Positions 1 through 7,087 of a stretch of DNA of 7,087 bases are shown here, piece by piece; within the stretch, counting starts at the first letter, position 1; every line of letters starts with the position of its first letter. The stretch is from Collinsella aerofaciens. GTDB taxonomy: Bacteria; Actinomycetota; Coriobacteriia; Coriobacteriales; Coriobacteriaceae. A model generated the notes under the pieces. That model was not told where the DNA came from, searched no databases, and worked only from the letters and a program-made list of their open reading frames with translations. The stretch spans positions 1 through 7,087 of the forward strand of contig JAJWXI010000091.1 of the NCBI GenBank assembly GCA_021641225.1, given 5' to 3'. A program made the translations under genes and the position numbers.

Positions 1-1025
1 ATCGCGCGGGCCACGGCGTCGGTTTGAACGGTGCCCATCAGGCTCGTGCTCAAGTCGTTGCGGCCGGTGGCATCGACAAGCTTTGCCTCGCCGCCGATGA
101 GGCCGCCGAGCGAGCGCTGTGGATTGGAAATGGGGGCTATGGTCTCTTCGCGCATGACGTCGAGTACGCGGCGCATGGCGGCGATAGCGTGTGCCTCGCC
201 GGTCAGACGTGCCTCGCGCACGGCCATGACGGCGCCGATGTTGAGCCCCAGTTCCTCGCACGCATCGAGCAGCTGCTCGCCGTCGTCGAAGATTTCCTTT
301 GCCGAGACGCCGGGGGAGAGCGACGAGGCAGAACCGGGGAGCTCGATAAAGGTCGCGTAATCGACATTGTCGAGCTTGCGTAGCATGGGGATAACGGTGT
401 CGTCGGGCGCGCCGTCGGTCTCAAAGACGGAGTAGGCCTGGCCGCCCACTTCGGTGCGGTAGGTGCGGCAGAAGGCGATGTTCACATGGGCGTAGGCGAG
501 CAGGTTGGTGAGCGCAGCGAGCACGCCGGGGACGTCCTGGTGCGCCACGAAGAGCGTGGAATACATGCCCGAGATGTCCACGCCGACGCCGTTGATGCGG
601 CTGATGCGCATCTTGCCGCCGCCGAGGCTCTCGCCGCGAACCTGCGCCGTGGCGCCCGTGGCGTCGACCATGTCGATGTCGACGGTGTTAGGGTGGATGG
701 AGGCGTCGTCGCCCTTAATTTCAAAGTGATAGTCGAGGCCCTGCTCGCGTGCGAGGTCGAAGGCCTGCTTGATGTTCTCGTCATCGGTGTCGAGGCCCAG
801 AATGCCCGCGACGAGCGCACGGTCGGTGCCGTGGCCGCGGTAGGTGTGGGCGAAGGAGTTCCACAGACCAAAGGTAACCTTGGTGATGCGGCCTTCCAGC
901 AGGCTGGCGGCAACTTGGGCGCAGCGCAGGGCGCCGGCGGTGTGCGATGAGCTGGGGCCGACCATGACGGGGCCCAAGATCTCGAATGCCGAGGTCGTAG
1001 CTAGTGTTTGCGGCTTGCCTGCCAT
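1..1025 (-). CDS. sdaA: L-serine dehydratase (L-serine ammonia-lyase), iron-sulfur type, fused beta-ACT-alpha chain; 3' end cut by window edge
   Basis: The enzyme deaminates L-serine to pyruvate and ammonia in the cytoplasm using a [4Fe-4S] cluster rather than PLP. I translated the open minus-strand frame by hand: 341 codons without a stop up to the window edge. Residues 14-32 read FEILGPVMVGPSSSHTAGA, the signature of the beta (ASB) domain, which also holds YRGHGTD. Residues about 155-225 form an ACT-like regulatory domain (FVAHQDVPGVLAALTNLL, then VNIAFCRTYR). From about residue 238 the chain resembles the start of the alpha subunit (SAKEIFDDGEQLL, later SLGGLIGGEAKL near 303-316). The catalytic remainder, including the cluster cysteines, lies outside the window. 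The start is well supported: AAAAGGAG sits 5 nt upstream of ATG. In Bacillus subtilis these parts are two proteins, SdaAB (with ACT) and SdaAA; here they are one chain. The gene lies downstream of metK on the same strand but behind the metK terminator, so it probably has its own promoter. Confidence 0.93.
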   Translation of the reverse strand, partial: MAGKPQTLATTSAFEILGPVMVGPSSSHTAGALRCAQVAASLLEGRITKVTFGLWNSFAHTYRGHGTDRALVAGILGLDTDDENIKQAFDLAREQGLDYHFEIKGDDASIHPNTVDIDMVDATGATAQVRGESLGGGKMRISRINGVGVDISGMYSTLFVAHQDVPGVLAALTNLLAYAHVNIAFCRTYRTEVGGQAYSVFETDGAPDDTVIPMLRKLDNVDYATFIELPGSASSLSPGVSAKEIFDDGEQLLDACEELGLNIGAVMAVREARLTGEAHAIAAMRRVLDVMREETIAPISNPQRSLGGLIGGEAKLVDATGRNDLSTSLMGTVQTDAVARA

Positions 1026-1043
1026 GGCTGCTCCTTTTCTATC

Positions 1044-1172
1044 CCTTCGTCTCGAGGGCGGGGCATAAGGTCGCCTGCTCGGACAGTCCTGCTCGCACGG
1101 AGAGCACATTAAGTGCTCTCCGGCTCGTGCGGAACTCGCGATCGACCTTATGCCCCGCCCTCGGGACTAAGG
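1044..1172. repeat. Long inverted repeat with nested hairpin in the sdaA upstream region
   Basis: Perfect complementary 21-nt arms lie at 1053-1073 and 1143-1163. They extend outward with a few mismatches to about 1044 and 1172. Between them is a second perfect hairpin, GGAGAGCAC (1099-1107) with GTGCTCTCC (1113-1121), around the loop ATTAA. The interior also has three related 14-mers of the form CCKGCTCGNRCRGW at 1074-1087, 1088-1101 (directly adjacent) and 1120-1133. The outer arm ends about 6 nt before the sdaA Shine-Dalgarno sequence. It may be a dispersed intergenic repeat, or, if transcribed, a structured sdaA leader. The sequence does not decide between these. Confidence 0.8.
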
Positions 1173-1261
1173 ATACATGGTAGAGGCGCGTGTGCTCCAA
1201 AATTCATTGGCTGGTGACCTATTCCATGTCCCGCAGTGGCTCATCTTCACCACCGGTTAAA

Positions 1262-1298
1262 TAAAAAAGAAGTACCGCTTGGGGGCGGTACTTCTTTT
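1262..1298 (-). terminator. Rho-independent terminator of metK
   Basis: Perfect 14-bp stem AAAAGAAGTACCGC (1265-1278) pairs with 1285-1298 around a 6-nt loop. Read on the minus strand it ends in a run of six T (TCTTTTTTAT). It starts 37 nt past the metK stop codon. The plus-strand side ends in only four T and no plus-strand gene ends here, so it serves metK. It should separate metK from sdaA transcription. Confidence 0.9.
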
Positions 1299-1335
1299 GA
1301 AAACGTGTGCGTGATGTGACCTTGGTGGTTCCCAA

Positions 1336-2616
<1,281 letters not shown>

Positions 2617-2638
2617 GATTGTCCTTTCAAAAACGTGT

Positions 2639-2665
2639 CCCGGCGACCGTTACCATTCCGCCGGG
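2639..2665 (-). promoter_or_regulatory. GC-rich hairpin in the metK leader, possible attenuator
   Basis: In the metK 5' leader, CCCGGCG and CGCCGGG form a perfect 7-bp stem (2659-2665 with 2639-2645) around a 13-nt loop. On the metK strand it is followed by ACACG, then TTTTTG, then the AAAGGA ribosome binding site. A GC stem followed shortly by a T run resembles a weak intrinsic terminator, which would allow attenuation, but the 5-nt gap before the T run is not ideal. It does not match any SAM riboswitch class I know. The structure is seen directly; the regulatory role is a guess. Confidence 0.4.
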
Positions 2666-2683
2666 CTCTCTATGCAAGGGCAC

Positions 2684-2689
2684 ATCATA
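2684..2689 (-). promoter_or_regulatory. Probable -10 element of the metK promoter
   Basis: On the minus strand this reads TATGAT, five of six matches to the sigma-70 type -10 consensus. It lies about 70 nt before the metK start and would give a leader of roughly 60 nt. The expected -35 position (GTGTGA at a 17-nt spacing) is a poor match, so the call rests mainly on the -10 and on position. Confidence 0.45.
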
Positions 2690-2721
2690 GCGCGTAAATC
2701 AAACATTCACACCCTTTCCGC

Positions 2722-2822
2722 ACCTACTCATTGGGGACAGACTTAAATGACCAGTCTTAAACCAAGAATGTCCCCAATGACTACAACGAATGGTCATTTA
2801 AGTCTGTCCCAAATGACTAGGT
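2722..2822. repeat. REPIN/MITE-like palindromic element between metK and gltX
   Basis: Arms of 32 nt at 2722-2753 and 2791-2822 are reverse complements with two mismatches (30/32), separated by a 37-nt spacer. The arms carry a GGGACAGACTTAAATGACCA core. Each arm can also fold on itself (TCATT..AATGA in the left, TCATTT..AAATGA in the right). TCATTGGGGAC (2728-2738) can alternatively pair with GTCCCCAATGA in the spacer (2770-2780), enclosing a smaller AGACT/AGTCT stem. The element lies between the two divergent promoters, so it is outside both predicted leaders and cannot terminate either gene. Its architecture resembles paired REP sequences moved by RAYT transposases, or a MITE. No transposase gene is in the window. 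Confidence 0.8.
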
Positions 2823-2856
2823 CGGTGCCCTTTGTGCGGAGGTTGCTTTGATGCTT

Positions 2857-2862
2857 TATACT
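2857..2862 (+). promoter_or_regulatory. Probable -10 element of the gltX promoter
   Basis: TATACT matches five of six -10 consensus bases and lies 41 nt before the gltX ATG. Transcription would begin near 2869-2870, giving a leader of about 33 nt. The -35 region is weak: TTGTGC at 2832-2837 leaves a 19-nt spacer. The position also helps choose the gltX start codon, because the upstream in-frame ATG at 2864 would lie before the transcription start. Confidence 0.5.
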
Positions 2863-2890
2863 GATGCGGTTAGACATCCATCCTGCAATC

Positions 2891-2896
2891 GAGGAG
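2891..2896 (+). promoter_or_regulatory. Ribosome binding site that fixes the gltX start
   Basis: GAGGAG lies 6 nt before ATG at 2903. The in-frame ATG at 2864 has no comparable site at proper spacing and overlaps the promoter region, so translation should begin at 2903. Confidence 0.85.
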
Positions 2897-2902
2897 ATTT
2901 CC

Positions 2903-4378
2903 ATGGCATCAGACGTTCGCGTCCGCTTTGCACCCTCACCGACGGGCAAGCTGCACATCGGCGGCGCCCGCACCGCTATCTATAACTGGGCTTTTGCCCG
3001 TGCTAACGGCGGCACGTTCATCCTGCGCATTGACGACACCGACCCCACCCGTTCCACCGACGAGAACACGCAGATCATTTTGCGCGCCATGCGTTGGCTG
3101 GGCCTGGACTGGGACGAGGGTCCCGAGGTGGGCGGCGACTTTGGCCCCTACGCCCAGACCGAGCGCCTGGGCCTGTACAAGCAGGCCGCCCAGAAGCTTT
3201 GGGACGAGGGCAAGGCCTATCCCTGCTTCTGCACCAAGGAGCAGCTCGACGCCGATCGCAAGGCCGCGCAGGAGCGCAAGGACCCCTTCCAGGGCTATCA
3301 GCGCCGTTGCCGTGATCTTGATCCCGAGGAGGCCCGCCGCCGCATCGAGGCCGGCGAGCCCTACGTCCTGCGCATCAAGGTGCCCGAGGACCGCGGTGAC
3401 GTCGTCATCCACGACGCTGTCCACGGCGAGGTAACCTTCGACGCCAAGGAGCTCGATGACTTTGTCATCTTCCGCTCCGACGGCACGCCCACGTACAACT
3501 TCGCGACCGTCGTCGACGACGCCATGATGAAGATCACCCACGTCATCCGCGGCGACGACCACCTCTCCAACACCCCGCGCCAGGTCATGGTCTACGAGGC
3601 CCTCGGCGCGCCCGTGCCCACGTTCGCCCACATCTCCATGATCTTGGGTGCCGACGGCAAAAAGCTTTCCAAGCGCCACGGTGCAACCTCGGTGGAGGAA
3701 TACCGCGACGCCGGTTACCTGTCCGATGCCTTTGTCAACTATCTGGCGCTGCTCGGCTGGTCGCTCGACGGCGAGACCACGATCATCCCGCGCGATGTCC
3801 TGGCCAGCAAGTTCTCGCTCGACCGCATCTCCAAGAACCCGGCGACCTTCGACCCCAAGAAGCTCGATTGGGTCAACGCCGAGTACATCAACGGCATGTC
3901 CGATGCTCAGTTTGCCGACGAGATCATGGTCCCCGAGCTGCACGAGGCGGGTCTCATCGAGGGCAACGTCGAGTACGGCGAGGACTGGATTGACGCGCTT
4001 GCCACCATCGTCAAGCCGCGCACCAAGATGCCGGCCGACGCCGTGACCGTTGCCGCCCCCATCTTCGCTACGGCCGAAACGCTCGAGTATGATGAGAAAT
4101 CCGTCAACAAGGGCCTGGCCAAGGAAGGCATGGGTGCCATTCTGGATGTCGCCAAGGCCGCGCTCGAGGGCGTGGACGAGTGGACCGCCGAGGCCATCGA
4201 CGCTGCGCTTGAGCCGCTGCCCGAGCAGATGGACCTCAAGAAGCGCGTGGTGTTCCAGGCCGTGCGCGTCGCCGTCTGCGGCAACATGGTGAGCCCCCCG
4301 CTGGGCGAGACCATGGCGCTCGTCGGCCGCGACGACTGCCTGGCACGCATCGACCGCGCCCGCACGATGGCGCTATAG
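2903..4378 (+). CDS. gltX: Glutamyl-tRNA synthetase
   Basis: This class I aminoacyl-tRNA synthetase charges tRNA-Glu with glutamate using ATP. From ATG 2903 the protein has 491 residues. It opens with VRVRFAPSPTGKLHIGGARTA, whose HIGG (18-21) is the HIGH motif, followed by LRIDDTDPTRS. The second catalytic signature, KLSKRHG, is at 254-260. The C-terminal third is the usual helical anticodon-binding region. C108, C110 and C136 recall the zinc-binding insert of some bacterial GluRS enzymes, but the expected fourth ligand (His in E. coli) is not visible after C136 (CRDL), so zinc binding is doubtful. A longer in-frame reading from ATG 2864 adds 13 residues unlike the family N-terminus and is rejected. 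Whether it also charges tRNA-Gln (non-discriminating form) cannot be told from the window. The gene has its own promoter and terminator and is flanked by two palindromic elements. Confidence 0.97.
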   Translation: MASDVRVRFAPSPTGKLHIGGARTAIYNWAFARANGGTFILRIDDTDPTRSTDENTQIILRAMRWLGLDWDEGPEVGGDFGPYAQTERLGLYKQAAQKLWDEGKAYPCFCTKEQLDADRKAAQERKDPFQGYQRRCRDLDPEEARRRIEAGEPYVLRIKVPEDRGDVVIHDAVHGEVTFDAKELDDFVIFRSDGTPTYNFATVVDDAMMKITHVIRGDDHLSNTPRQVMVYEALGAPVPTFAHISMILGADGKKLSKRHGATSVEEYRDAGYLSDAFVNYLALLGWSLDGETTIIPRDVLASKFSLDRISKNPATFDPKKLDWVNAEYINGMSDAQFADEIMVPELHEAGLIEGNVEYGEDWIDALATIVKPRTKMPADAVTVAAPIFATAETLEYDEKSVNKGLAKEGMGAILDVAKAALEGVDEWTAEAIDAALEPLPEQMDLKKRVVFQAVRVAVCGNMVSPPLGETMALVGRDDCLARIDRARTMAL

Positions 4379-4401
4379 TAGACGCGTAAACGCATGTATC
4401 C

Positions 4402-4434
4402 GAGCCCCGTTCCCCCGAGCGGGGCTCTTGTTTC
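4402..4434 (+). terminator. Rho-independent terminator of gltX
   Basis: GAGCCCCG (4402-4409) pairs with CGGGGCTC (4420-4427). The stem continues inward with TTC/GAG, one pair being G-U, around a CCCC loop, giving about 11 bp. It is followed by TTGTTT. It lies 23 nt after the gltX stop. The T run is interrupted, so termination may be incomplete. Confidence 0.8.
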
Positions 4435-4454
4435 TGTACCGATGAGTGGGTTGC

Positions 4455-4556
4455 TGGGACAAAATAATCAGTAGTGTTTGTCCCATGTTCGAATGACGCA
4501 ACAAGCTCGACACTCGTATCGGCCATGGGACAAACACTACTGATTATTTTGTCCCA
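4455..4556. repeat. REPIN/MITE-like palindromic element between gltX and priA, perfect 33-nt arms
   Basis: Arms at 4455-4487 and 4524-4556 are perfect reverse complements over 33 nt, separated by a 36-nt spacer (102 bp in total). Each arm is itself a hairpin: TGGGACAAA (4455-4463) pairs with TTTGTCCCA (4477-4485) around a 13-nt loop, mirrored in the right arm. This paired-hairpin layout is what REPINs show. Total size, arm length and spacer length almost equal those of the element at 2722-2822, and both have GGGACA/TGTCCC cores, but the remaining arm sequence differs. It lies after the gltX terminator and ends 32 nt before the priA start. Confidence 0.85.
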
Positions 4557-4588
4557 CCCCTTTCAGGTCCGTTCGTTAGAGGTGGTGT

Positions 4589-7042
4589 ATGGCTCAACAA
4601 CTGTCGCTGTTTGGTTCGCCGGAACCGGAGGAGACTCCGGCGAAGCCCGTGCTTGCCGCTGCCTCGGCTCAGCCTAAGCCTGCACCTGAGCCCATTGCCG
4701 CCTACGCGAACGTTGTCCTTGACATTCCCACCCGCGCGCTGTCCGAGCCGTTTGCTTACGGCATTGCGCAGTCCCTTGCTAATGAGGCCCAGATCGGGTC
4801 TACGGTCCTGGTCCACTTTGGTAACCGTGCCGCCGCGGGCTATATTGTCGACATTGCGCCTGGGCTGGGCGACCTGCAGGGCAACAACGTCCTCGACCCT
4901 TCGCGCATTAAGCCCGTCGAAGCTATTCTTAGCAAACCGCTCTTTACCGCCGAAGCCGCCCGTATCGCATGCTGGATGAGCCGCGAGTACGTCGCAACGC
5001 TTTCCGAGTGCCTGCGCCTGTTCTTGCCTCCGGGCGGCAGCCCGCGCGTGGTCAAGGGTGACGACGGCGTGTGGACGGTTGAACGTCCCGCCGTCAAGCC
5101 AATCCAAAACCGCTGGGTCATGCTCACGCCCGAGGGTTTCGACTATACGCCGCCCAAGGCTGCAGTTCGCCAGCGTCAGCTCATTGAGGCGCTCCAGTGC
5201 GGCCCGGTCACGACGCGCGACCTCAACCTTCTCTATAACAGCATGTCGGCGACCATCAAGGCGCTCGAAAAACGCGGCGTCGTGGTTGTGGAGGAGCGCC
5301 GCGCCTGGCGTGGATGCAGCGAGCAGACCACGCTGTCCTCGGCAAGCGGCAAGGCGCCGGTCGCACTTACCAACGGCCAGCAGCAGGCGCTCGCGCAGAT
5401 TGAGCGCGCCCGTCTTGACGCCCACGGAGACGTGGTCCTTGTCGACGGCGTCACCGGCTCCGGCAAAACCGAGGTGTACCTCTCCGCCATCGAGCGCGTG
5501 CTCGCAGCCGGTCGCTCGGCGTGCGTGCTTGTGCCCGAGATCTCGCTGACGGCCCAAACCGTCGGCCGCTTTCGCTCGCGCTTTGGTGAGACGGTCGCCG
5601 TGTTCCATTCGCGCCTTTCGGCCGGCGAGCGCCTGGACCAGTGGGATATGGTCGCCAGCGGTGCCGCGCGCGTGGTCGTGGGCGCCCGCTCGGCGCTCTT
5701 TTGCCCGCTTGACGACCTGGGCCTCATCATCATCGACGAGGAGCACGAGACCAGCTATAAGCAAGGCTCCAGCCCGCGTTACCACGCGCGCGAGGTGGCG
5801 GCTGAGATGGCGCGGCGCTACCGCTGCCCGCTCGTGTTGGGCTCCGCCACGCCTTCTGCTGAGGCCCTCCATCGCTGCCGCCGTGGCACGTATAACGGTG
5901 CCACCTGGACGCGCGTCGAGATGCCCGAGCGCCCGGGACACGCAGTCCTGCCGACGGTTCGGATCGCCGACCTGCGCCGTGAGTTCTCGCACGGCAGTCG
6001 TTCCATGTTCTCAAAACCGCTGATGGAGGGCCTGGAGCGTGTGGTCGAGCGCCGCGAGAAGGCCGTGCTGCTGCATAACCGCCGTGGCTTTGCGCCGTTT
6101 CTGATGTGCCGCGAATGCGGCTGCGTGCCCACCTGCAACCACTGCTCCACCGCGCTTACGTATCACGAGCGCACACACACGCTGCAGTGCCACACCTGCG
6201 GTTCGTCTTGGCGCGTGCAGCCGTATCCCGCGCCCACGAGCCGTTGCCCCAAATGTGGCAGTCGCTACCTGGCAAAAATGGGTCTGGGCACTCAACAGAT
6301 CGAGGACGCGCTGCACCAGATGCTTCCCGAGGACGTCGCCATTATTCGCATGGATGCCGATTCCACGCGCGGCAAGGATGCGCACAAAAAGCTGCTCGAG
6401 CAGTTCGATGCGGCCGATTGCGCCGTGCTGCTGGGCACCCAGATGATCGCCAAGGGCCTCGACTTTCCCGAGGTCACGCTCGTGGGCGTGGTCAATGCCG
6501 ACTTCGCCCTCAAGCTGCCGGACTTCCGCGCAGGGGAGCGCGCCTACGACCTGCTGGAACAGGTGGCGGGCCGCGCAGGTCGCGGCGATCGCCCCGGCGA
6601 GGTCATCATCCAGACCTACCTGCCCGAGGATCCGGTCATTCGCGCCGTCGCCGAGCACGATCGTTCGATCTTTACCGACTTCGACCTGGACCAGCGTCGC
6701 GACGCCCTATATCCGCCGTTCGTGCGCCTAGTCAACATTTTGGTATGGTCGGCGAACCGAGACGACGCGCAAGACTACATCGGGCGCATCGCAAAGCTCC
6801 TTAAGCGCCGCTGGCACGCCGCCGCCCCTGATTTTTTGCGGGCGGGGAGTGTCGTGCCGCAGGTGCTAGGCCCGGCTTCGTGTGTAATCGAGAGAGCCAA
6901 GGACCGTTACCGCTTCCATCTGCTTGTAAAGTCGCCGGTAGGGTACCATGTCTCTGACGATATCGACGCCTGCCTCAAAGAGGCGGGCTCCGTGCGCGGC
7001 GTGAGCGTGAGCGTTGACGTCGATGCCTATGATTTGATGTAA
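4589..7042 (+). CDS. priA: Primosomal protein N' (PriA), replication-restart 3'-5' DNA helicase
   Basis: PriA recognises stalled or collapsed forks and D-loops and reloads the replicative helicase. The protein has 817 residues (E. coli PriA 732). Residues 1-36 are an extension: MAQQLSLFG, then a Pro/Ala/Glu-rich flexible stretch. The 3'-end-binding domain follows from about 39 (NVVLDIPTRALSEPFAYGI). The superfamily 2 helicase core has Walker A GVTGSGKT (287-294) and the DEEH box (383-386). The zinc-binding insert has four CxxC pairs: C507/C510, C516/C519, C534/C537 and C553/C556. The second helicase lobe has GTQMIAKGLDFP (616-627) and QVAGRAGR (658-665). All catalytic motifs look intact. Start: GAGG lies 6 nt before ATG. 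Residues 4-8 (QLSLF) match the sliding-clamp-binding consensus. No clear sigma-70 promoter is visible between the gltX terminator and the start. The next gene begins 18 bp after the stop, so the two are probably co-transcribed. Confidence 0.97.
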   Translation: MAQQLSLFGSPEPEETPAKPVLAAASAQPKPAPEPIAAYANVVLDIPTRALSEPFAYGIAQSLANEAQIGSTVLVHFGNRAAAGYIVDIAPGLGDLQGNNVLDPSRIKPVEAILSKPLFTAEAARIACWMSREYVATLSECLRLFLPPGGSPRVVKGDDGVWTVERPAVKPIQNRWVMLTPEGFDYTPPKAAVRQRQLIEALQCGPVTTRDLNLLYNSMSATIKALEKRGVVVVEERRAWRGCSEQTTLSSASGKAPVALTNGQQQALAQIERARLDAHGDVVLVDGVTGSGKTEVYLSAIERVLAAGRSACVLVPEISLTAQTVGRFRSRFGETVAVFHSRLSAGERLDQWDMVASGAARVVVGARSALFCPLDDLGLIIIDEEHETSYKQGSSPRYHAREVAAEMARRYRCPLVLGSATPSAEALHRCRRGTYNGATWTRVEMPERPGHAVLPTVRIADLRREFSHGSRSMFSKPLMEGLERVVERREKAVLLHNRRGFAPFLMCRECGCVPTCNHCSTALTYHERTHTLQCHTCGSSWRVQPYPAPTSRCPKCGSRYLAKMGLGTQQIEDALHQMLPEDVAIIRMDADSTRGKDAHKKLLEQFDAADCAVLLGTQMIAKGLDFPEVTLVGVVNADFALKLPDFRAGERAYDLLEQVAGRAGRGDRPGEVIIQTYLPEDPVIRAVAEHDRSIFTDFDLDQRRDALYPPFVRLVNILVWSANRDDAQDYIGRIAKLLKRRWHAAAPDFLRAGSVVPQVLGPASCVIERAKDRYRFHLLVKSPVGYHVSDDIDACLKEAGSVRGVSVSVDVDAYDLM

Positions 7043-7060
7043 CAAACCGAAAGGATGGCC

Positions 7061-7087
7061 ATGGAAGCCAACGGAATCGTATTGTCG
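7061..7087 (+). CDS. def: Start of a downstream gene, probably peptide deformylase; cut by window edge
   Basis: Only nine codons are visible, MEANGIVLS. The start is good: AAAGGA (7050-7055) lies 5 nt before ATG, and the gene begins 18 bp after the priA stop on the same strand. In many bacteria priA is followed by def and fmt, and deformylases often begin with a short stretch ending in IVL plus a small residue before the conserved N-terminal strand. Peptide deformylase, which removes the formyl group from nascent proteins, is therefore the best guess. The identity rests mostly on context. An overlapping ATG at 7055 is out of frame and has no suitable ribosome binding site. Confidence 0.55.

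Larger units (their letters stand above)
1026..1335. other. Intergenic region between metK and sdaA
   Basis: This 310-bp gap holds no credible gene. From the metK side it contains the metK terminator (1262-1298), about 90 bp of unremarkable sequence, a long inverted repeat (about 1044-1172) and the sdaA ribosome binding site (1031-1038). An sdaA promoter is expected in the unremarkable part because the terminator separates the genes. The best candidate I see on the minus strand is TTGGAG (1195-1200) with TATCCT (1170-1175). It is weak: a 19-nt spacer and poor consensus fit. I therefore do not list it as a promoter. Confidence 0.6.

Noticed and set aside
24..383. Plus-strand frames of 119 and 154 codons in the first kilobase (24-383, 486-950)
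   Set aside because: They are antisense to the continuous serine dehydratase frame, whose translation matches the beta, ACT and alpha regions throughout.
2617..2720. SAM riboswitch upstream of metK
   Set aside because: The leader appears to be only about 60 nt and shows one simple hairpin; I see no SAM-I, SAM-II or other known SAM-binding core.
2722..2822. Bidirectional terminator or T-box between metK and gltX
   Set aside because: The two genes diverge from this point, so neither transcript ends here; the palindrome lies outside both predicted leaders, lacks a T tract, and the gltX leader is too short for a T-box.
2776..4502. Shared AATGAC..CAAC string in the spacers of the two palindromic elements (2776-2787 and 4492-4502)
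   Set aside because: The match is short and gapped and the two copies lie at different distances from their arms, so it could easily be chance; it is not used as evidence that the elements are related.
4544..5992. 482-codon open frame on the minus strand across the start of priA
   Set aside because: It lies antisense to the well-supported priA, has no recognisable domain and reads as the low-complexity Arg/Ala/Gly-rich shadow expected opposite a GC-biased gene.

Overview
The window is GC-rich bacterial chromosome carrying ordinary housekeeping genes. Gene content, strong G/C bias at third codon positions and protein style suggest a Coriobacteriia actinomycete, most likely Collinsella or a close relative. 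That placement is an inference from recognition, not a search result.

Layout, left to right. (1) Minus strand: the first 341 codons of an iron-sulfur L-serine dehydratase. It is a single-chain form with beta (ASB) domain, ACT domain and the start of the catalytic alpha domain, cut off by the left window edge. (2) A 310-bp gap with a long inverted repeat just upstream of the serine dehydratase start and the metK terminator. (3) Minus strand: metK, S-adenosylmethionine synthetase. (4) A divergent metK/gltX spacer with one likely promoter per gene and, between them, a roughly 100-bp palindromic element. (5) Plus strand: gltX, glutamyl-tRNA synthetase, followed by its terminator. (6) A second palindromic element of almost the same dimensions, with perfect 33-nt arms. 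(7) Plus strand: priA, the primosomal/replication-restart helicase. (8) After only 18 bp, the first nine codons of a gene that is probably def (peptide deformylase), as expected for a priA-def-fmt type operon.

The genes belong to separate basic processes: serine catabolism, methyl-donor synthesis, tRNA charging, fork restart and N-terminal protein maturation. Only priA and the downstream gene look co-transcribed.

I did not find a new multi-gene system. The least ordinary content is non-coding: every intergenic gap longer than about 100 bp holds one long inverted repeat. The two around gltX share a REPIN/MITE-like architecture (32-33 nt arms, 36-37 nt spacer, each arm able to fold on itself, GGGACA/TGTCCC cores). 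The one before sdaA has a different sequence. Among the proteins, PriA stands out because it begins with a perfect sliding-clamp-binding pentapeptide (QLSLF) on a flexible N-terminal extension.
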